Assembly: GCA_900323505.1 (NCBI GenBank)
Contig: OOIN01000027.1
Location: 124,001 to 188,000, forward strand
Origin: Ustilago trichophora
Lineage: Eukaryota; Basidiomycota; Ustilaginomycetes; Ustilaginales; Ustilaginaceae
Length of the DNA stretch: 64,000 nt
Direction: 5' to 3'
Below the pieces are notes generated by a model that saw only the letters and a list, made by a program, of their open reading frames with translations, ran no database searches and had not been told where the DNA came from. This document shows, piece by piece, positions 50,933 through 61,912 of the stretch; position 1 is the stretch's first letter, and each line of letters begins with the position of its first letter. The position numbers and the translations under genes are program-made.

Positions 50933-51736
50933 GGGGGGCTGAGCTGAGCAGCAGAAGTAACTGCGGCTAATGATGTGGCACAAGGGTGGCGAGCGAGAGA
51001 GAGAGAGCTTTGAGATGAAGCTGTGCGTGTGCGTGTGTGAAATGAGGTGCCTGCGTGATGGCACGTGTGGTGGCCCTTTTACGAACCGCTGAAATGAGGG
51101 CTGACAATGGTGGCGCTGATGCTATCTTTTGTTTTTGTTTTTGGTCTTTTTTTTTGATCGAGTTCGGATATAAGGAACCCGGGGAGGAGGACAATAAGGT
51201 TGGAGGATAGGAGCGGCTGAATGGGGAGGTGAGGGAGGGACCACGGTGGAAGGGTTTCCGACGACCTGGAGGTTAAAGCTTGATTGGGTGGAGATGGGAT
51301 GCGCAGGCGTAGCGTGTACAACTAAGGTTGGACGCACGAAATGGCAAGTGAGATTCCAAGTCACCGGTTTGTGGACGGGGGCGTGGATGCGAAAAGGTTG
51401 AGGCTCCGTCGGAAGCACGAGATGAAGATGTAGGGAGTGGAGAGGCTGCAGAGAAACGCCGGATGTCACTGTGGAGAGGTTGATGATGAGGTGGCAGATG
51501 CGGGTTGGCGTTGTCGGTGTGTGTGGTTCCTGAGGAGTCTGTGAGGAACGTGGATGGGTGGTTGGAGCGGTTTGGGTGGGAAAGCGACGGGAAAGTTGTG
51601 CAATGACTATCAAAGTGGGTTGGAGAGAGGCGGCAATGGGATGTCGAAAAGAAGAAGCACGCGAAGGATGCCGAATGAAAGCGACGTACTGTAAGGGAAG
51701 AACAAATGAGTTCAAAGGTCGAAGGTCGAAGGTCGA

Positions 51737-51776
<40 letters not shown>

Positions 51777-54700
51777 GAAAGAGGATGGTGGAGGAGGAGC
51801 AAACGACAGTATCAGAGTGTCGTTGAAGGGAAAGAGAGGAGGAGGAGACGAGGAGGACCGGAAAGCAACGGGAAAAGGAGATGGAAATGGAGAAGAGCCA
51901 AAAGGGCGAGACTGGGCGGGAGAAAGAGACAGGTCTCAGCCACGCTTTGCTCAGTAGAGAGGTGATGGTGAGGAGAGAGAGAGAGAGGGAGCAAAGGTAC
52001 TCCCTGCTGTTGAATAAAGCGTGACAGAGAGCACAATTGCAGAGAGACTTGAAAGAGACAAAGAGAGAGGGCGGGGCGGCATTGGAGCATTGGAGCATTG
52101 GAGCATGAGAATCGCAGGAACAAACGCACATTTTGCCTTGGAGAAATCAAGATCAGCCCATTAACACGCCTACACAGGACACACAGTTCCGAACGATTGG
52201 TTGAACCCTTTTGGAGTTTTTTATTATTATTATTTTTTTGGTTAATATTGGCAGGGATGAGTTGCGATTGTCAGCGACAGATCCAAAGGCAAGGCGACAA
52301 TGAAAAGTCGAGGAAGGAGGCGAGTGGAAGGGGCAGCAAAGGGGGTTGGCTCGCTTGGCAAGGTTTGGCAGGAACCGGCATGAATTTGCAAAACAAAAAC
52401 AAAAAAGTTGAGTTGAATCAGCTTCAACACACAGCACCAGTCGCAGAGACACGGGAACAACGGTACAGTACAGTACAGTACAGTACTGTGCACGCATACA
52501 ATACGCTCGCTGCTTCAAAGGCACAACAGAGGGTCGGGAAAGGAATTTCTATCAAAATTCACGAGAGCGGCACAACAGCCACGCGCCTTCTCCCTAAGAT
52601 ACGGCTCAACTCAGCCTTTTCTTCGCATGAACCTCTGTCTCTGTCACGCATTGGATCCGCGGTCCAAGCCAAAACAACACTCTTACTGTACTGTACTTAC
52701 TGTAGATCGTATCGGGTATCGCTGATTGAGCACGCACCGTTTGTCCGACCCTCTCCTACGATGTACATATCTCAAAGACAAAGAAGCGGGATACATCGAC
52801 AGAAGAATGACGATCCCGTATGCGACCAACAATATCGACCGTCAATCGGCACCACAAAGGCTTGCCTCGGCATCTCTTGAGCAACAACAACAACAACATG
52901 ATCATGAGAGGGGCGGGCACCACGCAACAAAGAAAAAAAAAAACCAGAAAAGTTGCATGAAAATGCCTCCTCCTCCCCATTTAAGCGAAGCTGTAGGCGT
53001 GTCAGGTCGGCACAGGTCCACTCTCTCCCCTCTCTCCCAATTGCTGCACTTCATTCCTCCCCATCCATCGTGGCATGACTGCCTTGTTTTTGCACCCTTA
53101 CCATTGCTATGAGTTTGCATTTCTTGCTCACACTCTCTTGAATTGCTCTTCTCGAGTTGATTTTCATAAGCTTTACTTGGTGTAGAGCCGGAATCGGAAT
53201 TTGGAATTTTCTAACTTTGTACTGTACTGTATTTATGTATTTGTCCCATGCGATTTTCAATTTTAATGCATCTCTCTTTCTCTTCTCGTTGTCCTACCAC
53301 GCATCCCACCAAAAATTCAGGAACACGCCCTCTCTTCTGACTCCGACACTTTCGCGTGGCTCAACGGATGGCCAAGGTTTTTTGTTTCGTTCTTTTTTTT
53401 TTTTTTTTTTTTTTTTTCCTTTCACATGAGCATCCTTGACCAATTGACTGACTCCCTCTCTCTCTCTCTTTGTTCTTGTCAGTATCACTCTGTGTAATGT
53501 TTCATGAACTTGTTCCGTTTGGACTCAACACCGGATGATGGATTGGTATCCGACATCCGAAACCAACAGCAAAGCGAGAGTGTAACTGGGTCTCCGGCGA
53601 ATCCGCCGTATCCAACGCTCTTGCTCGGAGTTGGTCGGTCCGAACTTACATTGGCCCAAAAAAAGCAGGAACCGTTCGTTCCACTAGAGTACAGTACTTA
53701 CTGCTGCATCTGACACAACGTGTTCAAACCCTCGCATCTTTTTTTTTTTTTTTTCGACCTCGTGAGAACTGCTTTGCAAACTACTGTATCGCATTGCACG
53801 ACTTCACGATCGGGAACGGAAAAGAAAGCATCTCATCTTGAATGACTACAGTACAGTACCTCATGCCGCTTGGCATCGCATGCCGATTAAATTTCTAAAA
53901 AATATGATCCAGGGCTCATGCGCCAAGTCCGATCCTCAAAAAAAAGCCAGTGCTCGGACAAGTCTCTTGGCATATCCTCGCCTATCACCTTCCATGGGGG
54001 AATGGCCTTTTTTTTTTCTTCTTTACTTTGCCAAGCAATGCTCTGTAGTCTACCCCGCCTTTATTAATAAGGCCAAGAGATAAGGGCTTGACTTGTCGCT
54101 TGTGCTGACGTTTGCTTGGTGCTTAACATAGACATCATATCGACGCATTCCTGGCTTCCCACATTTGGCAGTTCATGCGAATTTCGTTCACAAAAAGCAC
54201 GGTCGATTCGATCTGACACGACCAACTACAAACTTGTCCCCACTTCTGTCAGAACGGTCATGCGAACAATTAGTTAGCGAGCGCAACCACAAACCCACGC
54301 CAGGTTCGCCCAGAATCGCACATCTAGATCTCGCTCCTCCGCGGATAACGACACGGTTACCACGCTTCGCTTAGCATTACAACACCTTCTCTTTTCCACT
54401 TAGCGAGGTACCTGTACGCCAGATTTGGCAAACAAAAATACTGTAAAAGCAAAGATCAAAAGGTGAGCCGAGTCGAAACTTTCCGAGCGGAAACGTTGCG
54501 TCCCGTGTGTACATTGTTGTTACAGTATAGAATAAGCACGAGTGTAGAGCTGGGGAGCTGGAGAGCTGTCCTAGTTCTCGGTGCCTAGCCTTGCTTCATG
54601 GCTGATGAGTTGATCTGACGTACGGACTCGATGCTTCATCGCTTTGAAAGGTTGATGTCAGACACATTGCTACTGAGCCGCACCTTGTATCTTTGTAACT

Positions 54701-54891
54701 GAGGCTGCACATGTGTTCATTTCAGATCCCGCAACGGAAGTCTCAGCGCTCTCTCACGTGGGTGAGCCCAGACCCTCGACTCTATTCAACCTCTTCGCAC
54801 ACCTTGATCACAATACCTCAAGTATCTCAGGACAAATCCAGATGGTGCGTATATATAATTGCATAGCAACAAGAAGCGCAACCTATGTGGA

Positions 54892-57042
54892 TCAATAGAC
54901 ACGCATTCCTCTTGTATCATAAGGCAAGAAAGCCAACGCGATGGGGCAGAGCAGAGTGATGCTACCCGCCAGATACAGGACGTGTTTGGCCTGTTGTTCC
55001 GTCTTATCTGCATACAGCGGATCTGCCGCTAGCGGAGCAACGATGCTCGCCACTCTACCCAGTGTAGAAGCCAGCCCACTGGCTGTACCTCTAACCTGGC
55101 TTGGATAGATCTCGGGGACAAACGCATACAGGATCGAGTTGAAAAACGATTGAAAAGCGTACTCCATCGCGTTGGCTCCGATCGCTCCCGCTTGCGAATT
55201 GACCACCGTAAAGACAAAGAACGATACCGCCATCAAGGCAGACGAAACTACCATAGCCCACTGTCGACCGAGCTTGGGTACTTCGATCATCGCCGCACCG
55301 AACGCCACCGCGAAAATGCCGGGAAAGTAAACGAGGATGTAGTTGCGATACGTCGTTTCGATGGAAACATCTTCTTCTGCTCCCTTTGCACGCAGAATTT
55401 GGGGCAGGTAGAATCCGGCCAATGTGAAGCCCCAGAAATCGGCGATAAAGGTGATCCAGATGATGATGGTCACTCGAGCCATGGTGCGATTGCGAAAGAG
55501 CGTTTTAGCATTGAGGAACAACGAGACCATTTCCTTGGCTGATTTCTTGGCCGTTTCCCATCGACTCCGCTTCTTTCCCCCTGCATCAAGTCCTTCGTGC
55601 TCTTCATCCTCCTCCGGTGTATACTCGCGTCCTTGGTGGGCAGCAAGTCGCCTTGCGGCCTCTCGAAAATCAGCTTGGGTGAACAGCGGTTGCATCTTGC
55701 TCTTGTTGGTGGTGAGAATCTGTTGGATGATCTTGAGCGCCTTTGCATCTTTGCCTCTGGCGAGGAGGTATTGCGGAGATTCGCGGAAGCTAAAGATGAA
55801 GAAACGCGCGACAAAGATGAGCCAAGTGATACATCCGAGCGTGTAGAGGGTGTAGCGCCATCCCATGTTGTTGGATCGGGTGCAGGTGGCAGCGGATTCA
55901 CACGCGTATTTGGGGATCAGGCCGTACGAGATCCCAGAGCATACCAGCACGCCGAGCGGTTGAAAGAGCGAAAGTGCAGCGACGAGGAAGCGCCGATTGG
56001 TGGGGAGAAACTCGAGGGTGATGGTGGCATCGATGGGGATGTTGCCTCCGATTCCAAACCCGATGAAAGCGGATAGAACGCAGAGCGTGTCGAAGCTTCG
56101 TGCGCCTCCACTGGCAATGCCAAAGACAGAGGCGATAAAGGTGGTCAGGTAGAAACTCCATCGTCTACCCACAACATCGACCGCAAAACCGAAGAAAAAC
56201 GCTCCCACCGTGAGACCTGCCGAAAAGGCGGTCTGTAAAGGCCCTGTAGCACCATGAATCTCACCATCAAACTCGTACGCCACCTGTGTGACGATGAGCC
56301 CAAGAGCTTGCGCCCAAAGCAGATCGATAAAGTATCCACATCCGCACAGGAACCAGATGCAAATCTGATACTTTCCCATCCCCATCCGATCGAGCTCGGC
56401 AGAGATCATCATAGACTTGTTCTCGTGCAAAGTCTTGGTCGGGTCGAAAATGTCGTCAAACGTGATATCCTCCGGTCCGCGACTTGCCTCGCCAGCTGGA
56501 GAATCCGACCCCGTTGGAGAACGGGTGGAAGTGTACAGCGGACCGCCATCTGGACCGGCAGACTTGGCCGCAGTCTCACCGTCGTTGAAGTGATCTGCAA
56601 GTCTGTGCGAGTTGGAGCGCTTCATCTTGATCGAATTGGACCGTCTTGCACCCGTCTTGCGAGAGTTCGAGGAAGGGTTGCGTTGTAAAAAGGGACGTCG
56701 TGCGCCGTCGTCTCGATCGCGACGGTAGTAATCTTCTTCGTCGTCGTCCTCGTCGTCCTCGTCGTCTTCGTAGAAATCGTCTGTGGATGTGGTGTCCTGG
56801 TCTGGATCTTGTTGATGCTGTTGCGATGATGAAGTGTAGCTGCGCCTGTCGAGCGCGCGAGACTTGCCGTTTGCGTTTCCGTTACGGGACTGAGAGACAG
56901 ATGTTCGTGGTGTGGAGCCGTGCGATTGGTAGAACGGCGGGTCGGGTGAGGATCGCAGAGGCGCCGTTTGCGAAGCGACGCGTGGAGGTGAGGTGGATGA
57001 TGGTATTGAGGAAGGATGGGTGTTGGCGGAAGAGGGAGGCAT
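54892..57042 (-). CDS. MFS transporter of the SV2/metabolite-H+ symporter type
   Basis: 716 residues. A hydrophilic N-terminus of about 225 residues (Ser/Arg/Asp-rich, with an acidic EDDEDDEDDDEED run) precedes 12 helices starting at about 228 (YQICIWFLCGCGYFIDLLWAQALGLI). VDVVGRRW after helix 2 is the MFS loop motif; GIGGNIPIDATITLEFLP and FRESPQYLLARGKDAKAL are typical of SVOP-like carriers; VPEIYPSQVRGTASGLAST is the second-half repeat motif. A ~95-residue cytosolic loop with a Glu-rich patch splits the halves. Substrates in this group include organic acids and vitamins, not assignable here. It ends in LPYDTRGMRVY. Single exon. Confidence 0.85.
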   Translation of the reverse strand: MPPSSANTHPSSIPSSTSPPRVASQTAPLRSSPDPPFYQSHGSTPRTSVSQSRNGNANGKSRALDRRSYTSSSQQHQQDPDQDTTSTDDFYEDDEDDEDDDEEDYYRRDRDDGARRPFLQRNPSSNSRKTGARRSNSIKMKRSNSHRLADHFNDGETAAKSAGPDGGPLYTSTRSPTGSDSPAGEASRGPEDITFDDIFDPTKTLHENKSMMISAELDRMGMGKYQICIWFLCGCGYFIDLLWAQALGLIVTQVAYEFDGEIHGATGPLQTAFSAGLTVGAFFFGFAVDVVGRRWSFYLTTFIASVFGIASGGARSFDTLCVLSAFIGFGIGGNIPIDATITLEFLPTNRRFLVAALSLFQPLGVLVCSGISYGLIPKYACESAATCTRSNNMGWRYTLYTLGCITWLIFVARFFIFSFRESPQYLLARGKDAKALKIIQQILTTNKSKMQPLFTQADFREAARRLAAHQGREYTPEEDEEHEGLDAGGKKRSRWETAKKSAKEMVSLFLNAKTLFRNRTMARVTIIIWITFIADFWGFTLAGFYLPQILRAKGAEEDVSIETTYRNYILVYFPGIFAVAFGAAMIEVPKLGRQWAMVVSSALMAVSFFVFTVVNSQAGAIGANAMEYAFQSFFNSILYAFVPEIYPSQVRGTASGLASTLGRVASIVAPLAADPLYADKTEQQAKHVLYLAGSITLLCPIALAFLPYDTRGMRVY

Positions 57043-58563
57043 TGCTGACTCTCAAGACCGCTGAGGTATATGATGGCGAGACAGAAAGAGGAGATGGTGG
57101 ATCCAGTGAAGATGGGAAGAGGGTACAGAGCCAAAATGGCAATGTTGTTGCAGCGCCAAAGTATAACAACGCGAAACGGCGGAAGCGCGCAATGCGTTGT
57201 ACAAAGCGATTGCCGTGCACTTAGAGGTGCTGTGGTGGACAGGCTAAGGGGGAGAGGAGAAGGGCAAAAGGATACACAACAGGAGCATTCGAAACCTCGG
57301 CTACGGGTTGAGCGAACAGCGGTTTGTAAAGGAGGGAAAGGAAGGAGGAGATGGTGTCAGACAGTTGGACACGAGGCGAGGCTACAAAGAGAGACAGAGA
57401 GAGAGAAAAGTCGGAGAGGAACGTCTGTGTGTCGAGCGGGGCGGCAAAAGGCGGCGCTCGACGGAGGTGAGACAGAAGCGATGTCGAAAAAAGCATTACA
57501 GTACACACTTGATGGTTTGCAAGTGCATCATACATCAAGGGCGCTTAATGAGAGAGAGAGAGAGGGAGAGACAGACGGGACAGAGAGGCGCTTCGAGCAA
57601 CGGCGACCAAAAAGGATCCTGACGTACACATTTCTCATGCACGGCTGAGTTTGCAACTGTCCCCCCTTTCCTGTGTTCTGCGTCGTTCAGCGCGACTCGT
57701 TCTCAAGTAAGACTGGTTTTGAGGTCTCTTCCCCTCCATCCCATTGACATTTCTGACAGCGGGTGTGCACAGGAAACAGCAGAGGAGATACACGCGAAGT
57801 TGAGAGAGGAGAGATTCGCGTATGCACAGAGTGTAGTCGTTCGACAGCAGGGGAAGCGCCGGAGAGGAGAAAGCAAGGAGAAGATGCACATGGCTTGTCG
57901 GCAGTTTGGGTACAGTACAGCAGCTCAAAAAGTACCAATCGATGGTCAATTGCAGTACGCCTCTTCTGCCCTAGGTGAAGCAAGCAGCCAAGCGAGAAGA
58001 GGAACATCAACAAGAACAAACGCCATCATCCACAACGCGCGCCAAAACAGAGACAGACACACAGAAGACAGTTTATGCGCTCGACATTACACTTCTTTGC
58101 CACCTCATACACTGTCTGACCTTTGGCGACATGATCTAGAAGCACGAGAGAAGATACTCGTCGATGCTTGGATGTCTTGAAAGAGCTGCTACTCGAGAAA
58201 GAGGTGCTGATGAATGCATCAATTGTACTGGACAGCGGAATCCGGTGAGGCAAATGAAAAAGGCAGACCAGAATGCAGGGTCCAATGTGAGAGCACAGGA
58301 GGCTTCCAACCACTTTTCCAGCATCGTTCGTCGGGGATCGGTGTGCAACCAAGTGCTTGGCTAAGGGTGCAGCTCCAATAGATGATGGATGATTACATAA
58401 TGCTGATATCTTCTTTTTCAGGCTACTGTAGTACTCTTTCTTCCCGACAGCCCAAGCTGAGCTCCACATGTTCCAACCCTGTCACTTTTTCCATATTCAT
58501 GCTTCTACAGTACACCTTGTGTTGTCAGACCATCTCGTTCATCTCGTCTCGCTCGCGCAAAAC
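57043..58563. promoter_or_regulatory. Divergent promoter between the SV2-like carrier and the Coq11-Coq10 gene
   Basis: 1.5 kb without a supportable gene. GA tracts lie near 57395-57405 and 57553-57570; TACAGTAC-type motifs at 57498-57505, 57910-57918 and 58506-58513, the last about 50 bases before the chosen start of the fusion gene. Confidence 0.5.
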
Positions 58564-60558
58564 ATGTCGCAGCACACGCTGCTCGTTGTGGGGGGTGCCG
58601 GATTCCTCGGTAGCGCCATTTCCAAGGCTGCGTTGGCTAAAGGATGGCGCGTGCTCTCCATCTCTCCCTCGGGAACACCGTACCATACACCTGCAGGTCA
58701 TCGTCCAGCTTGGTCGTCCAGTCCCAACATCGAATGGCATGCCGCTGATGCCTTGGACCCATCCTCGTACGCTCACCTGGCAGACAGGGCCACCGCTGCA
58801 GTCCACACCGTAGGCATCCTCCTGGAATCGGATTACAAGTCCAAGTCGTCCCAAGCTTCTCCCCTCCGCAATGCCATCGCTGGTGTGGCCAAAGGGTGGG
58901 GGTTGAGGTTGCCCCAATCTGGGGCTGACTCGAATCCGCTTCATGATGCAAGATACCCAAGTGGTGAGGTCGGGCAGACATCGCGTGGCGGTGGTGCAAA
59001 GTTCAGCTACGAACATATGAACAGGGATAGTGCGATTGCTGTTGCCCACACTTTCCTCTCCTCGTTGAGACATCGCTCTTTGCACCCTGCCGAAGGGTCC
59101 ACCTCAACATCGCCACCGCGACCGGCACCGTTCATCTATATTTCGGCTGAAGATCTCTTCCGACCGGTCGTCGATGCAAGATATATCCGCACGAAGCGTC
59201 AGGCCGAGTCTGCCATTGCTCGCCTTGCTGCTCATCACCACGCTCCTCAACCCCGCAGTTCGATTCGAGGCGGAAGTGAAGCCATCCTCGACGCGGATGG
59301 TGCAGGATTGGAAGGAGAGCTCCGCGACGAAGCTGAATCGCTCGACGCGGACGGCTCTCGAGCGACGAACGCGGACTCAACGGCCATGACGGGTCTTGTG
59401 CGACCCGTCTTCTTGCGACCGGGACTAATGTATCACCCGCACACCCGACCAGGATCCACACTCCCCGCTGCGATTCTGGAAGCTTCGGCAGCACTGCATC
59501 GCTCTCCACCCCTTCCTTTGCCCATCCCGACCCCGGCACAGCTGATTGCAAAATTGGGTGGAGGTAGCTCCCCATCTCAGTCCATGGCAAGGCTTCTCAC
59601 CACCCCACCTCTGCACATTGACACGGTCGCAAAGGCGGTATGTGCGGCAATCGAGGATCAGAACACATTTGGTGTCGTGGATGTGTACGGTATTCGCAAG
59701 CTGGCTGGGTGGAAAGATGAAGCTTCGCTCCATGGCAGTGTTTATGGAGAGAGTATAGCTGGTGCACCTAGTGCTGCGCGAAGTTGGCCCTCGTCGCAGC
59801 AACCATTGCAGGCTGCATCGAGACCCACATCCCCCCTTGCAACTCGTCATACTTCGGCTGTCTCGTCTGCTGGTCAGCAGCGAACTTTTACCTCTCGACC
59901 TCAGTTGCGTGCGCTGTCAGCATCCAACCAACGCAGTTTCTTCAGTTTGCCGGATTTGGGCAAGCTCGCATCCACCGCGCTTTCCTCCTCCTCTTCCCCT
60001 GCCTCGAGCAGCAAAAACGAAAGTCGATCGTATCGCGATCCTCAAGGACGTACAGTTTATGAAACGTCAAAGATCCTCTCCCACCCTTCCTCTACCCTCT
60101 TTCAAGTCGTCGCCGACGTTGATGCCTACAAGCAGTTCGTACCTTATTGTCAGGACTCTCGCGTGCTTGGGCCCGCCTCGAACACCAACTCTAACTCCAC
60201 ACCTTCGGACCCTCCTGCAGTCCTAGCCAACCTTACTGTGGGATTTGGTCGATTCTCCGAAACATACACTTCCAAAGTCACGCTTGTCAAGCCCTCTTCA
60301 GAAGGCAAAGCGAGCAGCAGTGGTAGTGTAGTGGCAGAAGCAGTCCAGCCAAACCCGGTATTTTCGTATCTGTCGACAAAGTGGACTTTTCATCCGATCC
60401 AAGGTGGTGAGAGGACTCTAGTCGAGTTTAGTCTGACGTATGCGTTTCGAAATCCGGTCTATGGCGCAGTGGCGGGCAACGTTTTCGAACAGATGAGCGC
60501 TCAGATGATCGATGCGTTTGAACAGCGTGCGGACAAGTTGCATCCCACCCGGCGTTGA
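58564..60558 (+). CDS. Coq11-Coq10 fusion protein (ubiquinone biosynthesis/handling)
   Basis: 664 residues from the chosen start. The N-terminal part is an atypical short-chain dehydrogenase like yeast Coq11 (YLR290C): LLVVGGAGFLGS (Gly10-x-x-Gly13-x-x-Gly16), VHTVGILLESDYK, FSYEHMNRDSAIAVAHTF, FIYISAEDLF, YIRTKRQAE and VFLRPGLMY. After a Ser-rich linker (about 400-485) comes a Coq10 START-type domain (about 489-655): RTVYETSKILSHPSSTLFQVVADVDAYKQFVPYC, LTVGFGRFSETYTSKVTL, FSLTYAFRNPVYGAVAGNVFEQMSAQMIDAF. Coq10 binds coenzyme Q and Coq11 modulates the CoQ synthome in mitochondria. The frame opens at 58468, but the ATG at 58564 (AACATGTCG) starts where Coq11 begins; the upstream 32 residues could be an extension. 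No clear presequence with the short start, and no intron. Confidence 0.88.
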   Translation: MSQHTLLVVGGAGFLGSAISKAALAKGWRVLSISPSGTPYHTPAGHRPAWSSSPNIEWHAADALDPSSYAHLADRATAAVHTVGILLESDYKSKSSQASPLRNAIAGVAKGWGLRLPQSGADSNPLHDARYPSGEVGQTSRGGGAKFSYEHMNRDSAIAVAHTFLSSLRHRSLHPAEGSTSTSPPRPAPFIYISAEDLFRPVVDARYIRTKRQAESAIARLAAHHHAPQPRSSIRGGSEAILDADGAGLEGELRDEAESLDADGSRATNADSTAMTGLVRPVFLRPGLMYHPHTRPGSTLPAAILEASAALHRSPPLPLPIPTPAQLIAKLGGGSSPSQSMARLLTTPPLHIDTVAKAVCAAIEDQNTFGVVDVYGIRKLAGWKDEASLHGSVYGESIAGAPSAARSWPSSQQPLQAASRPTSPLATRHTSAVSSAGQQRTFTSRPQLRALSASNQRSFFSLPDLGKLASTALSSSSSPASSSKNESRSYRDPQGRTVYETSKILSHPSSTLFQVVADVDAYKQFVPYCQDSRVLGPASNTNSNSTPSDPPAVLANLTVGFGRFSETYTSKVTLVKPSSEGKASSSGSVVAEAVQPNPVFSYLSTKWTFHPIQGGERTLVEFSLTYAFRNPVYGAVAGNVFEQMSAQMIDAFEQRADKLHPTRR

Positions 60559-60738
60559 TTGTCACTTCTTTCATTTGTGATGATGCAAAAATGTAACATC
60601 ATCCTCAGAGCTTCGTGCGTTCCGTCTTTGTGAAAGCCTTGAAGATGTGTTGAGTATGGTGCTAGCGAAAGGACGGCAAAAAAGAAAACAAAGATGCTGA
60701 AAAGAACGGCAAAGAAAAAGAAAAAGAAAAAGAAAGAG

Positions 60739-60823
60739 TGGAGACTGCATGAGTCGAACACGCGACCTTTCGCAATTTAGACAAGATGCTAAGCGAACGC
60801 TCTACCAACTGAGCTAAACCCCC
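60739..60823 (-). tRNA. tRNA-Ala (AGC) with a 12-base intron
   Basis: On the minus strand the 7-bp acceptor stem GGGGGUU/AGUCUCC (with G-U pairs), D arm GCUC...GAGC, anticodon stem UUCGC/GCGAA with loop UUAGCAU, and T arm GCGUG-UUCGACU-CAUGC fold correctly. The anticodon is AGC. Twelve bases (about CUUGUCUAAAUU) interrupt the sequence just after the anticodon, the canonical intron site. The discriminator is A (60739). A boxes and B boxes (GUUCGACUC) are internal. It sits 180 bases downstream of the Coq11-Coq10 stop, followed by a polypurine/T-rich flank suited to Pol III termination. Confidence 0.93.
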
Positions 60824-61912
60824 GAAGATGTTCATCCTTGAAAACATTGCATATATTATATACTTTTGGTGATGAGCTTGAGGGTGATGATGCATTGCCG
60901 GGCTTTTGGTTTTGTGGATTGTCCCGTCCGGTCCATTCGGCTCGGCTTGTGGCCGGGTATTACCCCCTTCTCCTCGTCGTCATGTGGTCTTCTCTTTTGG
61001 ACGGATTATCACTTCCGTTCTCTCCATTTCCGTTTTCTTCATTCGTTCGTATCTGCTCCGTATCTTCTAGAGTGGTTTGGTGTTGTGGTCGAGTCAGCAT
61101 AAATCACGTAAATTTATTGGTCGGTTGAAAGCGGTCGAGTCAGAGACTGAGCTCCGAGGAGATGCTTGAGAAATATATTCTTTTTATTTTAATAAAGCAT
61201 ACTGTAGGTTGTGGCGTGGGGGAACGACAAGTTCTACCGACGTTCGACCATTCCCGTTTGTTATCTTCAGAGAGCGCAGTTTGCTGACTTTTGATTCGGA
61301 GACATGTTCGACTTCATCGATTCAATACAATATTCGGCGGCTGACTGTTACTGCAGATCTGTCCATCTAGAATGCATGTAGGGTCATCGAAATGCGAGTC
61401 ACACTCACCGCCGGCTGATTCCTTTTGGAAAATGTCTTAGAGCCGTTTGCAGCCATTTCCGTGCCGATTGACTCTCTCTTAATTCCCCGACGTTTCCGTG
61501 TTTTTTTTTTGTTTTTTTTTTTTTTTTTTTCTCTTTTTTTTAGCTTTATCCGGGTCGCAAATACGCTTTTGGCTCAGTGCAGGGTGTACAGTAAAGATTG
61601 TTGACTGGTGCAAGTCTGTGCAAGAGGCTCGTGTTGGTGCTTAATAGTTAGCGCAACATTTAGGGCCGGCCTTCGGCCCGAAGCGCTTTTTTGGTCAAAA
61701 GGGGGTCCTCCTTTGCCGATACCGTCGAAAGTGGGTTGCTTTGTTACTATCATTCACGCTTCTCGGTTGGCATCTTGTTCGGCACCGCTTTATGACGATT
61801 CCCAGATAGAAGAGACTCGATCAGATATAAGAATACAGGTTCAGCATCGATGATCCCAGATTGCTTCTAGTCACAGTCAACAAAGCAAAGGAAACTTAGA
61901 CCGGGCGAGATC
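60824..61912. other. Intergenic region before the DHA1 exporter; T tract and a GC hairpin
   Basis: 1.1 kb. T-rich tract at about 61500-61541. At 61650-61687 a nested hairpin: outer AGCGC/GCGCT and inner GGGCCG/CGGCCC with a GCCTT loop, directly followed by six T (61687-61692). No protein gene seen. The last ~60 bases are the leader of the exporter. Confidence 0.55.

Larger units (their letters stand above)
50447..54891. other. 4.4 kb repeat-rich gap without a supportable gene
   Basis: Longest gap with dense simple sequence: the G run and 8-bp repeat listed separately, GT then GA tracts at about 51737-51775, a triplicate of GCATTGGA near 52079-52104, TAT/TTA near 52225-52240, a T run at about 53393-53417 and others near 53740 and 54010. 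GTACAGTAC-type motifs cluster here (52463-52490, 52684-52696, 53219-53232, 53689-53697, 53847-53859). Frames such as 51122-51802 on the minus strand are low complexity and not believable proteins. It includes the promoter of the arrestin-like gene on its left. Confidence 0.55.

Noticed and set aside
51122..51802. 226-residue minus-strand frame in the large gap
   Set aside because: Low-complexity Leu/Ser/His/Thr sequence across GT/GA repeats with no conserved features.
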